The notes: generated by a model from the sequence alone, not told the origin. Shown: positions 1 through 13,878, counted from the first letter of the stretch. The stretch: 64,000 nt of DNA from Phoronis australis (GCA_002633005.1 NMRA01000092.1:235559-299558), one strand, 5' to 3'. Numbers and translations: made by a program.

Positions 1-830
1 CGCCACCCCCTTCCCCCCCTTCCAGTCGCCAACCCATCCCCACCCGACCAGTGCGTTTTTATGCAATTCAGTCCTGGTCTCATAACGCAGTGGGAACTCG
101 GATATTTTATTTACTCACATCACTTTCCCACGCCATGAAGAAATACTCGAAAAAAACGAGATTCGGGTTTGTATGGTACTTAAGTTGTAATTTACAACGC
201 TAGATGTCGGTAATGGAGCTAATGCATTGAAGATCTATGGCTGCACACTAACGAGAGATTTCTTACCTATCACGTATAGTACGTTTGTGGGCAAATTTTT
301 GGAAAATAAAAGTTTAAATCGAAACAATTTTAGCACAGGAGTAAAGAGTGAACAATTACGAATCGATTGAGGTATATATCATCCATGTGTGATCATTTTT
401 GTTGGATATATGAAGGATTGAATGGGGTCTGAATAGGGACCCTGCAAGTAGAGTTTTACCCAGGACATCATTAATAAAGAACAAGTACTGGTAACGGTTT
501 TACTCAGGAATGTAGATGCGCTGAAAATCTGATATTAATGTGTGGGAAGTAATGGATATCTCGTCACTGTTATGTCACTATGTGCGTTATCGCTGTGATT
601 AGCTGCTCGACATTCAGTTCTTCTTCTTCTTGGTTTAAGTTACCATACTCTCTCCAGATTATTAAGTCACAATGAAGTTGGGATCATTCATTGTCTGACC
701 CAGATCGAAGCTTAAGCAACTGGTAATCATACATATTGCTAGTAGAAAATTTTGCTGAAACCGTCAGACTTGAAACTGGGTTTCCAGCATCAGAGCTGAG
801 CATCCAAATCACTGTCATAATAACCGAGTT

Positions 831-905
831 TGCCGGACCTCAAGAATCGAATCACCGACCCCGATTTAACCGGCGAGCATGCTAACCATTCAGCTAATAG
901 GCGAG
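831..905 (-). repeat. tRNA-like segment, possible head of a tRNA-derived SINE
   Basis: On the - strand there is an A-box-like stretch (TTAGCTGAATGGTTAGCATG), then about 30 bases later a B-box-like GATTCGATTC. The arrangement matches a pol III promoter as in a tRNA or tRNA-derived SINE. Proper acceptor-stem pairing was not found, so a functional tRNA is unlikely. Confidence 0.35.
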
Positions 906-1002
906 TAGCTAACAGAGGCTAGTATATGATTCACCGGAAGCACTTTCACAACATTCCCCCCTTTCCTATCAACAAGCGCTCCACCAGCCAGGTGTACCTT
1001 AC

Positions 1003-1105
1003 ATTATGCCTGTACATGCACCTTACATCGTGCCTGTACACGTACCTTACATTATGCCTTTACATGCACCTTACATCGTGCCTGTACACGTACCTTACAT
1101 CATGC
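1003..1105. repeat. Short tandem repeat, about 24 bases by four copies
   Basis: Alternating units of the form TGCCTGTACATGCACCTTACA and TGCCTGTACACGTACCTTACA repeat about four times. The two short reading frames that cover it are low-complexity translations of the repeat and are not called as genes. Confidence 0.85.
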
Positions 1106-2389
1106 TTGCCAAGCGTCCAAACCTTTCAGCCAAGAGGCAATTGCCGCTTGGCAAGCGATTTAAGGAGGCTTTAAATGGCTTTACATCACACCCAGAAGTC
1201 ATGCTTCACTACGTCAGAACAGCTCAGATGGTTATCACGTGCATCACATAGTGGTGAGATTGCGAACCTCACCAGACTTCAGGCGCATCTATATTCCTGT
1301 GAAATTCAAGTTTGGCACTAAAGAACGAGAGTATGAAAAGATTGAATATAGGAATTCAGAATTGATTGCAGTCACTCGCTTCAAATGACATTATCACCTA
1401 TCTTCAGCTCTTGCTGAAGCCGGCAATATACTGGTAGTATTGTTAATCAGTAGCCAGCCACAGCATACAGCTCTGTGGAATCAAACAAAGTACAATTAAT
1501 AAACCTCCCAGAGGTTAACAAAATGTGTTTTTAACCAAAATTCATCGGTGACCAAATCAAGTTTTCTGTTATTAAGTAAAATTTGTTTTTAATATTAAAT
1601 TCTCCTGTTTATGCTTACTCAAGGCCGTGGAATTCTGATCCCGTGAATTTCTCCCAGTACAGTAAAATTATCCCGATTTGAGAATCTGTTGACTGAATTC
1701 CACATTGCAGTGTTAGAAAATTGCACAAGTCTGAAGACTTGAACCTGGAATTTTTGGCATGTGAGTGAAGCATTCAAACCAATTGGCCAATAGGCAATTT
1801 CTCATTGGCAAGCAATTTGGAGAGGCTTCGTTGATTGCACAACACAACCGGAGGTCACGTGATACAACAACTGACGTCACTCTTGTCAGCCTAGGCGTAC
1901 TCGACTATATTTTGACGAGGATTATACCTAGAAAATAAGGATAGCCACCCATTTAGAGAATGGGCTCGAAAAAAGAGACCTCTGTGTTGGCAGCATTCAT
2001 GAAACAGTACTGGGATTTCTTCCAGACAGAACACCATCCCTTCTAATATTCCACGTTTTCTGCAGACTAGTTGTTCTGTATTGAAGGATGTTTTCCACTG
2101 ATAATCATATGCCGAGGACATATATGTATGATTGGATCCTAAAACTTTCCCAGTTCCGTTGGAAATGGATACCAAAACTATAACAATATTTCAAAGATCA
2201 TACTTTGTTATGGTGAAAAAATATGTTTCTAGTATTTTAACTGTCTTATTTGTCAAACTTAGCTTCAGCAACTTTAAATTCACCACTAAATCAATACAAT
2301 TATAGGGCTTCAACCAATCTTTTGAAGATACTTTGTGATAAGACTTTTGCGAAGTTTTTTGCACATTTGCTGTTTCCGTTACTCACTAG

Positions 2390-5300
2390 GTGCTCAAAGA
2401 AGCAGGGTTTCAGTTTGACCTTGCCTACACAAGTGTTCTTAAAAGGGCAATCAAAACACTGAACATCATCCATGATGAAATGGACAATCACTGGATACCC
2501 GTGTTCAAATCATGGAGACTAAATGAAAGACAGTACGGGGATCTTCAAGGAAGAAACAAGTCTGAAACTGCGGCTATCTATGGAGAAGATCAGGTTAAGG
2601 TATAGGTATATTCTGGCAGTCTTAAAAATTCTAGATTGCTTGGTTAAAACAGAAATTTTTGTATAATTTGATTACTGTTAAGTCATGGTGGACCATTGGC
2701 ATTTGAAGTTGGGGACTAGAATATCAACTAAAGACAATGGAGGATTTTCATGTGCTTCATTCCACTCACAAACTTGTTGAATTTCTTTAATAATAGTTCG
2801 ATTTTCATTTTGAAATTTGCCTCAGCTTGTTCCTTGTCATGGACAGAGGAGGTTACACACATGATCTCTGGATCCGCTATGGCAGTTTATTTCCTTGACA
2901 AGTAAAAACAACAAATGTCTAATATAACACACCCAACTCTCTTAGGGTCACTTATAGAACCTCTAGTAACTCCTAGTCTTATAACATTCATCACAATCGT
3001 ATCCTAGTCATGTAACATTCATCACTGACAGTAGGCCGGTCTACACCCAACTATGTCACAAGTATGTTTAACTCTGAAGACTCGGCTCAGAAAGTTGAGC
3101 AGCCACCACGTACACTTTTTGTCAGCTGATTATGATTTGCCTCTTGGACACTAGGTGGGGCTACTGCTACATAATTTCTGTATTGATTTTGTGAGCAGCA
3201 CTGGTTTTGGCTAACTTCGAAATTGTTATGTATTTCTTGTAGGTATGGCGCCGTTCATATGACGTCCGACCCCCCAGTCTTGCCCGCAGTGATCCCAGGT
3301 GGCCGGGTAGTGATCCCAAATACAAAGTTAGTAAGTGGGTGGTGAAGGTGGAAGAGATTTTGTAACATTGACTGTAACTAGGAGTTTTGAGAAAACCCCT
3401 GTCCAAATGCAACAGGATCATTATAACATGTATCTGTCATCGTGAGAGTGAAGCAATACAATAACTGGCATGATAAATACTACTGGGACCTGTTGTATCT
3501 AACGTTGTGTATCCAGCCAGTTATAGCTAATTGATGTACTATGTAGTTATGAACTAGGTGATGTACCATTGCAGCTTAATTTGATCGTAGACATCATTTG
3601 TGCTCGGTAACCATCTTGAAGTTCTTAAATCACTTGACAATGTCTAATGAATGAAAATTTAAAATTCAGAGTCTTGGCTAGGACTGGATGTACAGCCCTT
3701 GATTAAACGGTCCTCTTACAATTAGATGTAAGCAGTAGTGGGCCCTGACACAAAAAAACATTCTATACATCTGATAGTACAGTAACCACAGGGTTAGTAT
3801 CTTGTTTTAGTATTTGTAGTCGAATTTTTAGATTCAGAGGGCCAGCTGGAGGATTTGTGAGACAAACCACTGAATTATTTCTCCTACCTGACAATGACTT
3901 CATACGAATGTCTTTACAAGTTATTCAATTATATTCGATTGATGTGTTGCCATCTTGAATGAATATTTGCAGTATGTTAACTGAGGTTTACTTGACAAAT
4001 GAACTCGTCTATACTTTCAAATGTCAAGCGATGCTTTGTAATAGCAAAAAATAGTGCTGTCTTGAGAAACAAATTTATACTTACTTAGCTAGATTTTCAA
4101 ATTTTGTTCATTTTAGTTTAAAATTGCCATGTATGTTTTTTAAATTGATTTCTGTTCTGTTTCTTCAGCTACTTGACTCCCAAGTCATCCCTACCCACGA
4201 GTGTCTCAGAGATGTTGTGTGTCGCGTGCTACCATTTTGGCACGATGTAATCGTACCGTCCTTAAAGTCTGGCAAGCGCCCTCTGTTGGTGGTACATGGA
4301 AGTACAGCGAGAGCTTTAATCAAATACATTGATGGTGTTTCTGATGAAGACATCCTCAACTTGAATGTGCCAACAGGTACAGTGTTTATATACCTGCCGT
4401 CCACCTTTGATTTAGACGGCTTATAAGTAAGTAAGTGGTCTCAACTTGTCCCTTACTCAGATTAAAAGGGACTTAGGAGCGCGGAACGAGTTCCCGTATT
4501 CTGCACTCCTGTTCTTTTCGGCGATGAGGTAAGATTAACTGTACAATGGTAGCGCTGTGTGCATGATGGACTTCGCCGTCTTTTGTTCTTCAGAACCCTT
4601 GGGAAGAGGTGAAATGTGGCATCTCGCATCCATGGATATTTATCCCACTTCCTTAAAACGGGATTGCTACCCACAGCACAGCAGTAATACTTTCCTGGCA
4701 TGTCTCAAAAAATGATGTAAAATATAAAGTATTCAGACGACAGATTCCAACATGTGAATCTCCATAGGAGCAAAAGCGAGGCTGGTAACCTGCCTGCCGT
4801 AGCTGGAGGTGTGCCGCTATTTTGAATCTCACGGCATGGGAGAACCATCAGTGCGGAAGGCGAGAACTGACTATCCGTTACCGCTTGAGACGATTGTTGC
4901 AGCATAAAATGACCGGCTGAAACAAGCCAGCATGTTGACCCTGATCTTGTGCTATAAGTTCTCCTATCTGAGTAAGGAACGAGGCTAGACCATGTTTATA
5001 ACTGTGTCGTGTCTTAATCAAGATTGTTGCAAGTGAAAATCTTGTTCAAGTAAGAAAAAATAAATTTGAGACAGTTCGACGTGCCAAGAATACTGACCAT
5101 TAGCTGTACAGTAGTCTTGTTATATTGACAGGGCTGCCAACTGTTACGGGTTTACTTGTTCGTCAGTACCTTTGGGGCATAAATATAGACTATTACTATG
5201 TGAGGATGTTATTTCCCCTATCTAGACCCCTTTTGAGATTTGGAAGAGTTGTCCCACGAGGGTGATAATTCCCACAAATCCCACAAGGGGTTTAGACAGG

Positions 5301-6151
5301 GAAGATAACTGATGAGGACATGCGTGGTATTTTTTCACCTATTTAGCACACAGTATGGCAGACTAGTAAAACTTCATTTTTGTCAAATTTCTGAGTAAAA
5401 ATAAATATTAAAAAATTTTTAGTCTGTTTGTTTGAATTCTAATATTTTCTCAGTTCAATATTTTCTATCAAAAGAGGGTCAGGAGTGATAATAGCAAAAT
5501 GCAAAAATTTTAGTTTCAAATCATATTCAACTAAAAAGCAAATTAAAAGCTTATCACGTCGATCTTTTGTGTTCAGCACGGTTGATTTCTACCCATCATG
5601 TGAAGGGTTTCAGCAAATCTCAATGATTTCTGATCCACCCTAACGTTGTAGACACGTGGATTCACAGGTCCTGAAGTCAGCCCAATGAAATGTGGTGAAT
5701 TTCAGAAACAGAATTATAAGCCCGGTGATTAGAAACTTCATCTTTACGCCATTTCTCTTCATAGGAATGTTTTGATTTGTGTACTGACTGTCATCGATCA
5801 ATATTTGATGAACTTATTTTCTAGCATTTCTGGCGATAGAATTAAAACAGTTGCTAGGATACCTACCCCCACAAAGAATTGGAAGTTACTGTTTTGTGTT
5901 GAATTATGACATAAACAGTAGACTTATGATTGAGCAAAATGTGATAAGATCTTCTTTTCTTTATTAAAGGTATTCCCCTGGTATATGAGCTTGATGAGGG
6001 TCTCAGTCCTATAAAGCACTACTATTTAGCCGAAGATGCCAAAGTCAAACAAGCTGTTCAGAAAATCATAGACCAGGGTAAAGCTAAGCGTAAGGACCCT
6101 GACAACAACAATAAGGTGCCCAACCTCACAACCCCAGCGACAGTTAATTGA
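2390..6151 (+). CDS. PGAM: Phosphoglycerate mutase (PGAM/BPGM family), last four coding exons, 5' partial
   Basis: Cofactor-dependent phosphoglycerate mutase, a cytosolic enzyme that interconverts 3- and 2-phosphoglycerate in glycolysis. Four exons join in frame: 2390-2599, 3243-3326, 4169-4376 and 5970-6151 (stop TGA 6149-6151), each with AG acceptors and GT donors. The joined protein shows family hallmarks in order: FTSV-like block read as [18 protein letters not shown], the paired-arginine block [12 protein letters not shown], the second catalytic histidine in [13 protein letters not shown], and [10 protein letters not shown]. The first exon, which would carry the phosphohistidine RHG motif, is not found in bases 1-2389 and probably lies upstream of the window. 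Odd points: the usual HGNS after the second histidine is HGST here, and the loop after WRRSYDV is divergent. The paralogue (PGAM1-like or BPGM-like) cannot be settled. The family call is firm. Confidence 0.93.
5208..5309. repeat. Inverted-repeat hairpin element
   Basis: The left arm reads GTTATTTCCCCTATCTAGACC; the right arm reads GGTTTAGACAGGGAAGATAAC. They pair with a few mismatches around a roughly 60-base centre. The outer motif (GTTATCTCCC...CTAGA) is the same as in the tighter palindrome at 46.1 kb, so the two probably belong to one family of small non-autonomous elements. Confidence 0.6.
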
Positions 6152-8380
6152 GGAGCCCAACATTAATAACCCAATGACAACGAATAACTTAAAGTTGTAT
6201 TTCACCGCTGTTTAGCTGTCAGTGTTGAATTCTTAACCAGTGTTTTGGAACGTAGAAACATGACCACACTCATCTGATCTTGAGTTATTGCTGAATGAGC
6301 TGGAAACTCAAGTGACCTACAATGCATAGATGTGCCATTTTCGAATCCGCAATAAGGGATATTCCTGCCCAGATTTGGACCGGTGCCCTTTGGGCACACC
6401 TGATGATAAAAAGTGTGCCTTTTTCAAAATGTTGTGCCCAACAGACTTAGTGTAATTAAAGTGGTAACTTATGAAACAGAAACCACTGGGGCAATCAAAA
6501 TAAGAACAGTCATGTTTTATCCGACTGGCTGTAAGTTGACTAGAAACTTACATTTTTGGAGGGGTGTTGCATTTTAAAAGATGTGCCCAGAGGGTGCACT
6601 GCTGCAATGTACTTGCACCTTTTTTGTGCACTGATGGCGCAAAGGCGCAGTCCAGGAATATCCCTGCGCAATTTTAGGGTTGACTCTGAAACCTTTTCGT
6701 GATGGTTTCTGTGTTGTCGTTGGTAACAGAAATAGAATGCTATTATGGTAAGGAATGTTGTCAGACTGGTAGTATGATAGTATAAGCCCTAATGTGTTTC
6801 TCATTTTATAGCCAGCTAAACAAGGGGAAGTGCACCTTTAAGAACCTATTCAACACTGCCATGCTTATAGATCTTGTGATGTGATGGAGGACATGCATGA
6901 CATGAAGTGATGTGCTTGAAAGTCCTCTGGACAGGAATAGTTGCCAGAATGCATATTGAATGACAATTCTACTGAAAGATCTCCCACTGATGAACACAAG
7001 TAAAGTTTGAATAAAGTTAACAACTTTTTTTAAAATGTAGCAACATGAATAAAGCTTGGTGGGTGTTTTACTGCCAAAACATGCCGTTACATTTTAGAAA
7101 AGTTGTTTTCTTTATTCAAACTTTGAATGATGATTCTGATAATGATGACAACGATGACAAGGATGATGAGATGATAGGTGAGATGAAAGCAATGCATTAC
7201 AGAACCAGCACTGTCCACATTTATGAACCATCAGGGCAGTCATAATTGACTTACGTAGTTGAAATAGGGAGCCCTGATTAAATATTCATTTAATAACCTT
7301 GTCATGACATGGAAACTATGGTCCAGTTGATATGGCCAAGCCTGCGTTCCGTAGACAAAAGAATTTGTGAAAACTCAAAATTTTGTGAGATATCGCCATT
7401 CATTACAAGTTATTTATTTATTTTTTATTTATTTTATTTATTGTAATATTTAATATGAGGGTAGCCTCTTCAGTGTCCAAGAGGGCCCTCAGAAAGTAAA
7501 GTGAAGCATGTGGTCATGCTAACTTTACTTGTCTCACAAAATTCTTGTGTCTACAGCACACTGCCCAGCTTTAACCAAAGACTAGTTGAATAGAATTTCT
7601 TGCTTTATTACTATGGTATTCATGACTCGCTGCAGTACACCCAAGGTGTACCACTGCTTGTGTCATGTGACGAAAAGAGTAGGAACACTGGAATGGTGGT
7701 AGAAACAAAGACGACTTTTACTTGGTGCTTTTTTGTTTAAATTTTGCTTAATTATCACAGGCGCTTGTTTTAGTCATATTGCCAATGAGGGCATGGCTTC
7801 ACAAAATTTAGCTGTAGTCAAGACGTGATATGTGTTTATGATCATCAAATTTGGGAACCCTGTGATTTCTGAGAATGGCATTAAACACTCAATGAGAACT
7901 TGAAGGCTGCACCAAGAATATTTTCTGGTGAGAGCACAAGATCTTTGAACCTTAATTTTTACCACCATGTACGTGCAGCTAGGAGCAATGTGATAGGTCA
8001 AATGCTCCTGTTATGACCTATCATGTAGGAAGGAAGTTTGACCAGTTGTGTTGCTTATTGCGTCACATGCAGAAATGCTTGGCTGTTAATCTTCAAAAAA
8101 ATTATAGAAGCTTTCATCAGTGCAGTCAACTGTGAATTTATGACTTATAGGTGTAATGTAATGACAAGGGATTTAATACCATAAAGTGGTCACAGGGTAC
8201 TATTTTTGACGGCTGTTATTTGACCAACATGAAGCTGTGTTCCTGCTCTTTAATTATTAAGACAGCACCTGTGGTTTAATTATCTGTGATATTTTGTCAT
8301 CCCGGGACTGTTTAAAATTCCCACTTTTTTACCCTCTTTCTTGATAGCATGGGAATTGTCGATATTTTCATAGATCAGGG

Positions 8381-8613
8381 TCCTGTTCCAAGAAACTGGC
8401 TTGAGTTCATTTTTGACTTAAGTCTATGTCTCAACTTCTAAATTTGAAATTTCCACCTCAGGTAAGTTAGTCAAAATTTGCAAAACTTAAGTCAAAATCT
8501 TAAAGTCAAACTTAAGGTCTCTTACTTGAAACGAACTTGTGACAAATTTAAGCTTTATCTTAAAATTGACTGAAATTTAAGATTTGCCTTAGTTAAGCCA
8601 CATTTCTTGGAGT
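8381..8613. mobile_element. MITE-like element, family with CCTGTTCCAAGAAACTG ends
   Basis: Terminal inverted repeat begins CCTGTTCCAAGAAACTGGC and ends with a diverged complement (CATTTCTTGGAGTGGG). The interior is built of AACTTAAG and TTAAGTC motifs. A second member lies at 15963-16211. No coding capacity, so it would need a transposase supplied elsewhere. Confidence 0.65.
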
Positions 8614-10925
8614 GGGTGTCAGGATTTTATGTTAGATAACCGCCAGGCTCACGGGGAGACACACAAGACCAGTGTTCTGTGTTCTAGACCTTTTATTGCT
8701 ATGTACACCTGTGGTGTGCAGACCATAGATCATAGACAACAGATTCGCAATTTCCTATGGAATTCTCAGAGGCGGTGCCACTCTCTTCCAATGCTCATCT
8801 CAGTTTGTGGTTGGTGAGCAAATCACGTTGCCAGAAGTAAAACGTGCCGTCACACCAGGCGTCGCTAGTGAATAGTGACATCTGGCTTGTGCATAAGGTC
8901 AGAGATCTTGTACCTTGAGAATTTACAAATTAAATGGAAAATAAGATCAGGTCAGCAAAACTTGATAATTTGGTTGGTGAGAAAATGAGTTAACTTTCTT
9001 TTTCGACTTGATTTTGCAATGATGGCAGGAGATATCCAATCTTAAACTGGTTTATTTCGGTTCCTGAACCTGAACAAGCACTAGTAGATGCTGAAATCTC
9101 TTGGATTCTAATGGCACTACAAGGGGGAAAGTCTGCCACATGCATACATCAACGAGCATAAAATTGCCAGGGATGTTGGTGTCAACGAATGATGGCAATG
9201 TTAAAGCAGTTCATCATTTTTTCGCATCTTTAATGATGTGAAAAAGCAATTAAATAAAAGTTTGAATTTTGTCTTTTCGCATCATGATCGTTTTTATGAT
9301 GTCAGAAGCCTAAACAACTCCCTCCATTAGATTATGTTTTGAAACCGGTGAAAATGGTGGTAATTACGAACAATCTCTTATGTATGTTATGATTTGTTTT
9401 TGTCTCCTGTCAAATTGTTTCCAAATGAGAAAGGAATAACATGAGACTGATTATTTAGCAATAAGGCCACTAAATCAAAACTTTTTTGGCAGAAGAGATG
9501 TTGGTTTGTTATTCTTTTTGAATGAGCATTATCAGCTAGAAAAGTGGTTTTATGAAATCAGCCTGAGCACGAATCAACACCACACCCCTGCAGTGACAGT
9601 CTGGGGCTGTGCTGTTGAGAGTTAAACAGATAGACAATCAACAAGAATTGGTGATTTGTTATAAAATTCCAAAACTAAACGATTTTGTTGGTTTGTAGCT
9701 CTGGTCAAGCTAATAATTTCAAGAAACCTCTCCCATCCAGCAATAATGCCAATATTGGGGTTTCTGCCTTTTAAAAACCTGATGATGTCCCTTTCAAGGC
9801 ATTTTGTTTTGAACTCAAGTGGACCCAAGAAGCCATTAGTTAACATGCCCATTCTATACTTTCTTGAATCTAAATTTTTGGAAATTATTTTCATTTGTTT
9901 TCTTGGTTTATTTAATCACTGCTCTTTGTTCATCAATCATTTGTTTTTTCCAACTTTTTTGTTTTCCTTTTTTGCTGTTCTCTTCACCTTTTGTCAAATG
10001 TTGCAGTTTCAAGTGTGTGACTGACCTTTGGCCATCTTCAGTCCAATTGCCAAAGCTGAAACCTAGAAATTTTGTTAGATATTTAACTCTGTGATATTTC
10101 GTTAATTTGTTTTTAGTGCAAAAGTTTGCTTTCTTAGTTTATTTGAAAAAGGTGTGAGCTTCCTTGTACAAAGGCAAGTTGTCAGTTGTTTTGCTTTACT
10201 TGTTCACACAAAATGAAATACTGTTTGTTCAATATTTATCGTGGTTACGCTTTTTGAGATTTAGGATTTATGAATACTTGTTGTTTTCTGGTCTAAATGT
10301 GGTGCCATATTGCATTCTGAAAGGTCTTTTAGTCTTATCGATTCATTAAATGTAAAGGCCAGTACAGACGGATTGTCATGAGCTCAACTTGCTGCCTCAA
10401 CTGAAAATTAGCTCACGGCAACTGACAACACGAGCTTCATTCTGGCTCTGTGCTATAAAGCTATTGTATACTTTGCAGTTATTTGTATATAGTCCCATTG
10501 TCAGAGACTAGCACTTGTGCTGATGTTACCTTGATATAAGTTAAATCTGACGTTTAATGAAATTTACCGTGGCTTTACTTTTTTTCACTTTAATGCCTTC
10601 ACTAGCGCTATCTGCCCAGCTAGTATCATTTATTTGAGGCAGCTCGTAGCCCCTCTGTCTGTGCTGGCTCTGAGGTGTTTAGGTTGGAATAAATTTATAA
10701 AACTAAATGTGTTGAATTTTCACTGAGCTCCTTACCCGTCAACATACTTTCCATGTCACGAGATATTTCTACAGGGTGACCCCAAAATGTACTCACTCGT
10801 CAGTACAGGGCCAGGAATTCAAATTTAGTTCCTGTGGATCAAATTCTGCACTGACCTGCGTGTATAAGCTTCCACCTTGTGAAACTAGGCATGGTAGTCG
10901 TCGCGTGCTTAATTCCTTTTTTGAT

Positions 10926-11060
10926 CAGGGGCGGGATCCAGGAGTTTGAGTTGGGGGGGCAGGGCAGACATACGCACCCCCGAGCTGCCAAATGGAACCT
11001 GGGAGAATTTTAGGGGAGGGCATGGCCCCCTTGTCCCCTCCCCCCAAAAATCCCTCACTG
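10926..11060. mobile_element. Short interspersed element, GGGGCGGATCCAGGA family
   Basis: Starts CAGGGGCGGGATCCAGGA, continues TTTGAGTTGGGGGG, carries the shared phrase TTTTAGGGGAGGGCATGGCCCC, and ends CCCTCACTG. The same order of blocks occurs at 13472-13625. Ends of this and related copies read roughly as CAGnGGCGGATC / GATCCGCCnCTG inverted repeats. Confidence 0.65.
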
Positions 11061-12254
11061 CTTACGTAAACTTTATGAAACTGGACCAATTAATGGGCTT
11101 CTTTTGCACACTTGTCGGAGTCAGAGAAATGAGTCGTGTCACGTGACCATCACGACTGAGGAGGTGCTTATAAAATTAGGTAGCCTCGCATAGCAAGGCA
11201 TCAGTGAGTGTTTGAAACGTAGAATTATCGCGGAGGAAAATGCCAGCGTAAAAGACAAGACGACATTTAGAACTGGCTCGGAGAGAAGTAAGCGATAAAA
11301 TCTCCGTACTCGGCTAAGATTTGTGTTCAAATTTCAAAGTAGCTGGGTAACTTATAGAGTTTTCTAAGCTCAGTGCGCTACATCCGAAAACCGGCGGGAC
11401 AGCTAACAAGCGTTCTTGCAAGCAATGGCATTTCTAAAAATAACTTACGGCCTGACTTTAATGTTTGAGTATCACCTACAATCCTTTGTGAATCCTGCGG
11501 ATGGGCAATATTTTATCGCACACAAATCGTCTCCCGAGTTCAAAATAACGCCACTGTCAGAACTGAATAAGTCAGTGTAGGCTTATCACTCCAGTAACCT
11601 TCAGGATTTATGCCGGGTTATTTACTTGAGTATAATGCACGTGCTGAAGTTTATTAGAATGGTTTCTCGATCACTTTCTGCTATTAACTGTACGGTCGAA
11701 GCACACATAACTAGTAGAATTAAAAACATACAGTTAGTACTATATACTTGAGATTCATGGCAATAGTGCCGTCCCGGATTACACAGTGACACTCGAATTT
11801 CGCTGTATTTACCCAAAATGCCGTAAACATTTGTCTGGCTCATTTGCTGCCTCGTTTTCGAGCCACTGTACTTTCACATGTTATTTGTTGTTGTCTGATT
11901 CTGAACAAGTTTTTCTCGGTTGCATTACTCTATTCGTAATTCTTCCTATGCTATCGAAGTATCAACTGTTGTGTTTTGGGCTGCAACACCGGCGTGAAAA
12001 CGTTTTATAAACTGGACAAATACCCGTCTATGCGTGATCTAAAATTCTTTGCCTTCCCGACATTAATGAGAGACACGAAAATGTGCCTGATTTCAAAAAC
12101 TAGATCACGTACTTACTTATTTCCATAATAACGGCGAATAAAAGTCATCTATAATGCATACAAACATTTCCTGTTGAGTGACAATATCTGACGAGTGCAG
12201 TTTTCAAATGCATTATTCTATGCTACTGTTACTGAGTGCCGAAACGTCAGTTTG

Positions 12255-12680
12255 CGTTCTTTCCAAGAATCATCATGAATAACATGCATGGAAAACTATG
12301 CTTGTTGTTCTCAATGCAGAGTAAAGAGTCGTTATCAGATAATACATGCAAGGTTGGTTACATTTAATTCAACCGACATCACAACAGTCGCGTTTCAGAT
12401 TACATTCTTTCCAAGAATCGTCATGAAAAAATGCTTGAAAACTGTGCCTCGGAGTTGTTGTTCTCATGTAGGATAAAGAATCGTTATCCGATAAATACAC
12501 ATGTACACAGATGTTCTCTTGTACTACACAAGGTTGATTTCATTCAATTCAACTGACATTACAATAATCGCGTTTCAGTTTGCGTTCTTTCCAAGGATCG
12601 TCATGAAAAAATGCTTGAAATGCTATTCCCAGAAATTGTTGTTCACAATGCTAGGTAAAGAATTGTTATCAGTTTAGTGT
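12255..12680. repeat. Three-copy tandem repeat, unit about 150-180 bases
   Basis: Three copies begin with CTTTCCAAGAATCATCATGA-like sequence (about 12261, 12408 and 12588). Each continues through TGTTGTTCTCA, GTAAAGAnTCGTTATC and CAAGGTTG. Each of the first two copies ends in CGCGTTTCAG, just before the next copy begins. The third copy is shortened. Copies differ by indels, so this is an old duplication. Confidence 0.75.
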
Positions 12681-13471
12681 GTTTTTGCTTTTTTGAGCCC
12701 GTTAATTATCCTAAGAAATTTCAGGCAATATTTCCAAATTCTATTTATTATTATTACTGAGACCATGGATGAGTTAATCCATAACACAAACTATTTCACT
12801 GTCCAGCAGCTTCTATAATTTTTACAATACCACAAAAAATGAGATTTCATGTTAAAATGTGACACTGATTTTGAGCGAAAACTGATGTGCCCGACTTTTA
12901 AACTATTTATCAGAGTAGGAATTGTATTAAACTACATTTTAGTAATATAACATAAGCAAGTAAAGTGCAATGCATAGCACGATCCAAATCCGTGACATAG
13001 GGTATATCATCCACTTATGGCTTTTTGTCTGGTCTGAAGTGCACTGCACTCTTAAGATAGGAAACTGGTTGGTTTTCTCATCGGAATGTGTGAATGAATG
13101 AGCTTATGAAAAACTTCATGGCACTGTAGTCATGATATGAATAAAAGAATGAAAAGAGAAAACAAGAAATTGCGCTTTTAATATGGGTGTGCCGTCTATA
13201 TTCGTCTTTTTCTCCGTTTTATTCATAAAACGTACTTAGTCGGCACGCATCTGTTTGCAAATTTTATAATGAACACGCGGTTTACTCCGTCGATGGGCGG
13301 ACACAGGTTATCGCTGACCGGTGTTTAGTAGTTTTCGGTGCGACGATAGACTGAAGTCTGGTTCGAGTTAATCACTTTATTAACTTCGGCCCCACGTACT
13401 CAAGTCTACTCAAGCAAAACGTACTACGTAATGTCTGTTCTATGCTCCAGCTAGTGCTGCAAAACCTTGAC

Positions 13472-13625
13472 CAGGGGCAGATCCAGGATTTTGAGTTGGG
13501 GGGCGGGACAGAATATTAGCCAGGAATTTGCCCGTCAGACACTTACACCCCGAATTACCAATTTTAATCTGGAAGAATTTTAGGGGGGGCATGGCCCCTT
13601 TGGCCCCCCTCTAAATCCGCCACTG
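13472..13625. mobile_element. Short interspersed element, GGGGCGGATCCAGGA family, second copy
   Basis: Opens CAGGGGCAGATCCAGGATTT, then GAGTTGGGGGGCGGG, then TTTTAGGGGGGGCATGGCCCC, and closes CTAAATCCGCCACTG. The ends are imperfect inverted repeats of each other, which fits a small DNA transposon derivative. Confidence 0.7.
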
Positions 13626-13878
13626 TTGATAACGTCTGTATGATTTTAAATCACTAATCATGTTCCTATATCAACAAATGTTGCACATTGGGCTTATGGT
13701 CTTTATTACAGAAATGAAATTGGTTGAATTGATTGAATTTAACAAGGCAGTTGTCATGTGAAGTATTGGGATACCCTCTATGTGCTCGTTTTATATGGCA
13801 GACCACACAACAAATGGCAGAGACTGGATTTAAATTCAGGATCATTGACTGAATCAATCCACTGATACATACATGTAT

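Larger units (their letters stand above)
1..2389. other. Upstream stretch or intron of the mutase gene, no exon seen
   Basis: No RHG-type first exon of the mutase is visible. The stretch contains a short tandem repeat (1003-1105), a tRNA-like segment (831-905), and two diverged copies of one dispersed repeat near 1120-1250 and 1780-1890. Those copies share a CCAAnAGGCAATT / TTGGCAAGCnATTT core. A further repeat near 618-675 recurs near 58335-58390 (TTCTTCTTGGTTTAA followed by CTCTCCAGA). Confidence 0.5.
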
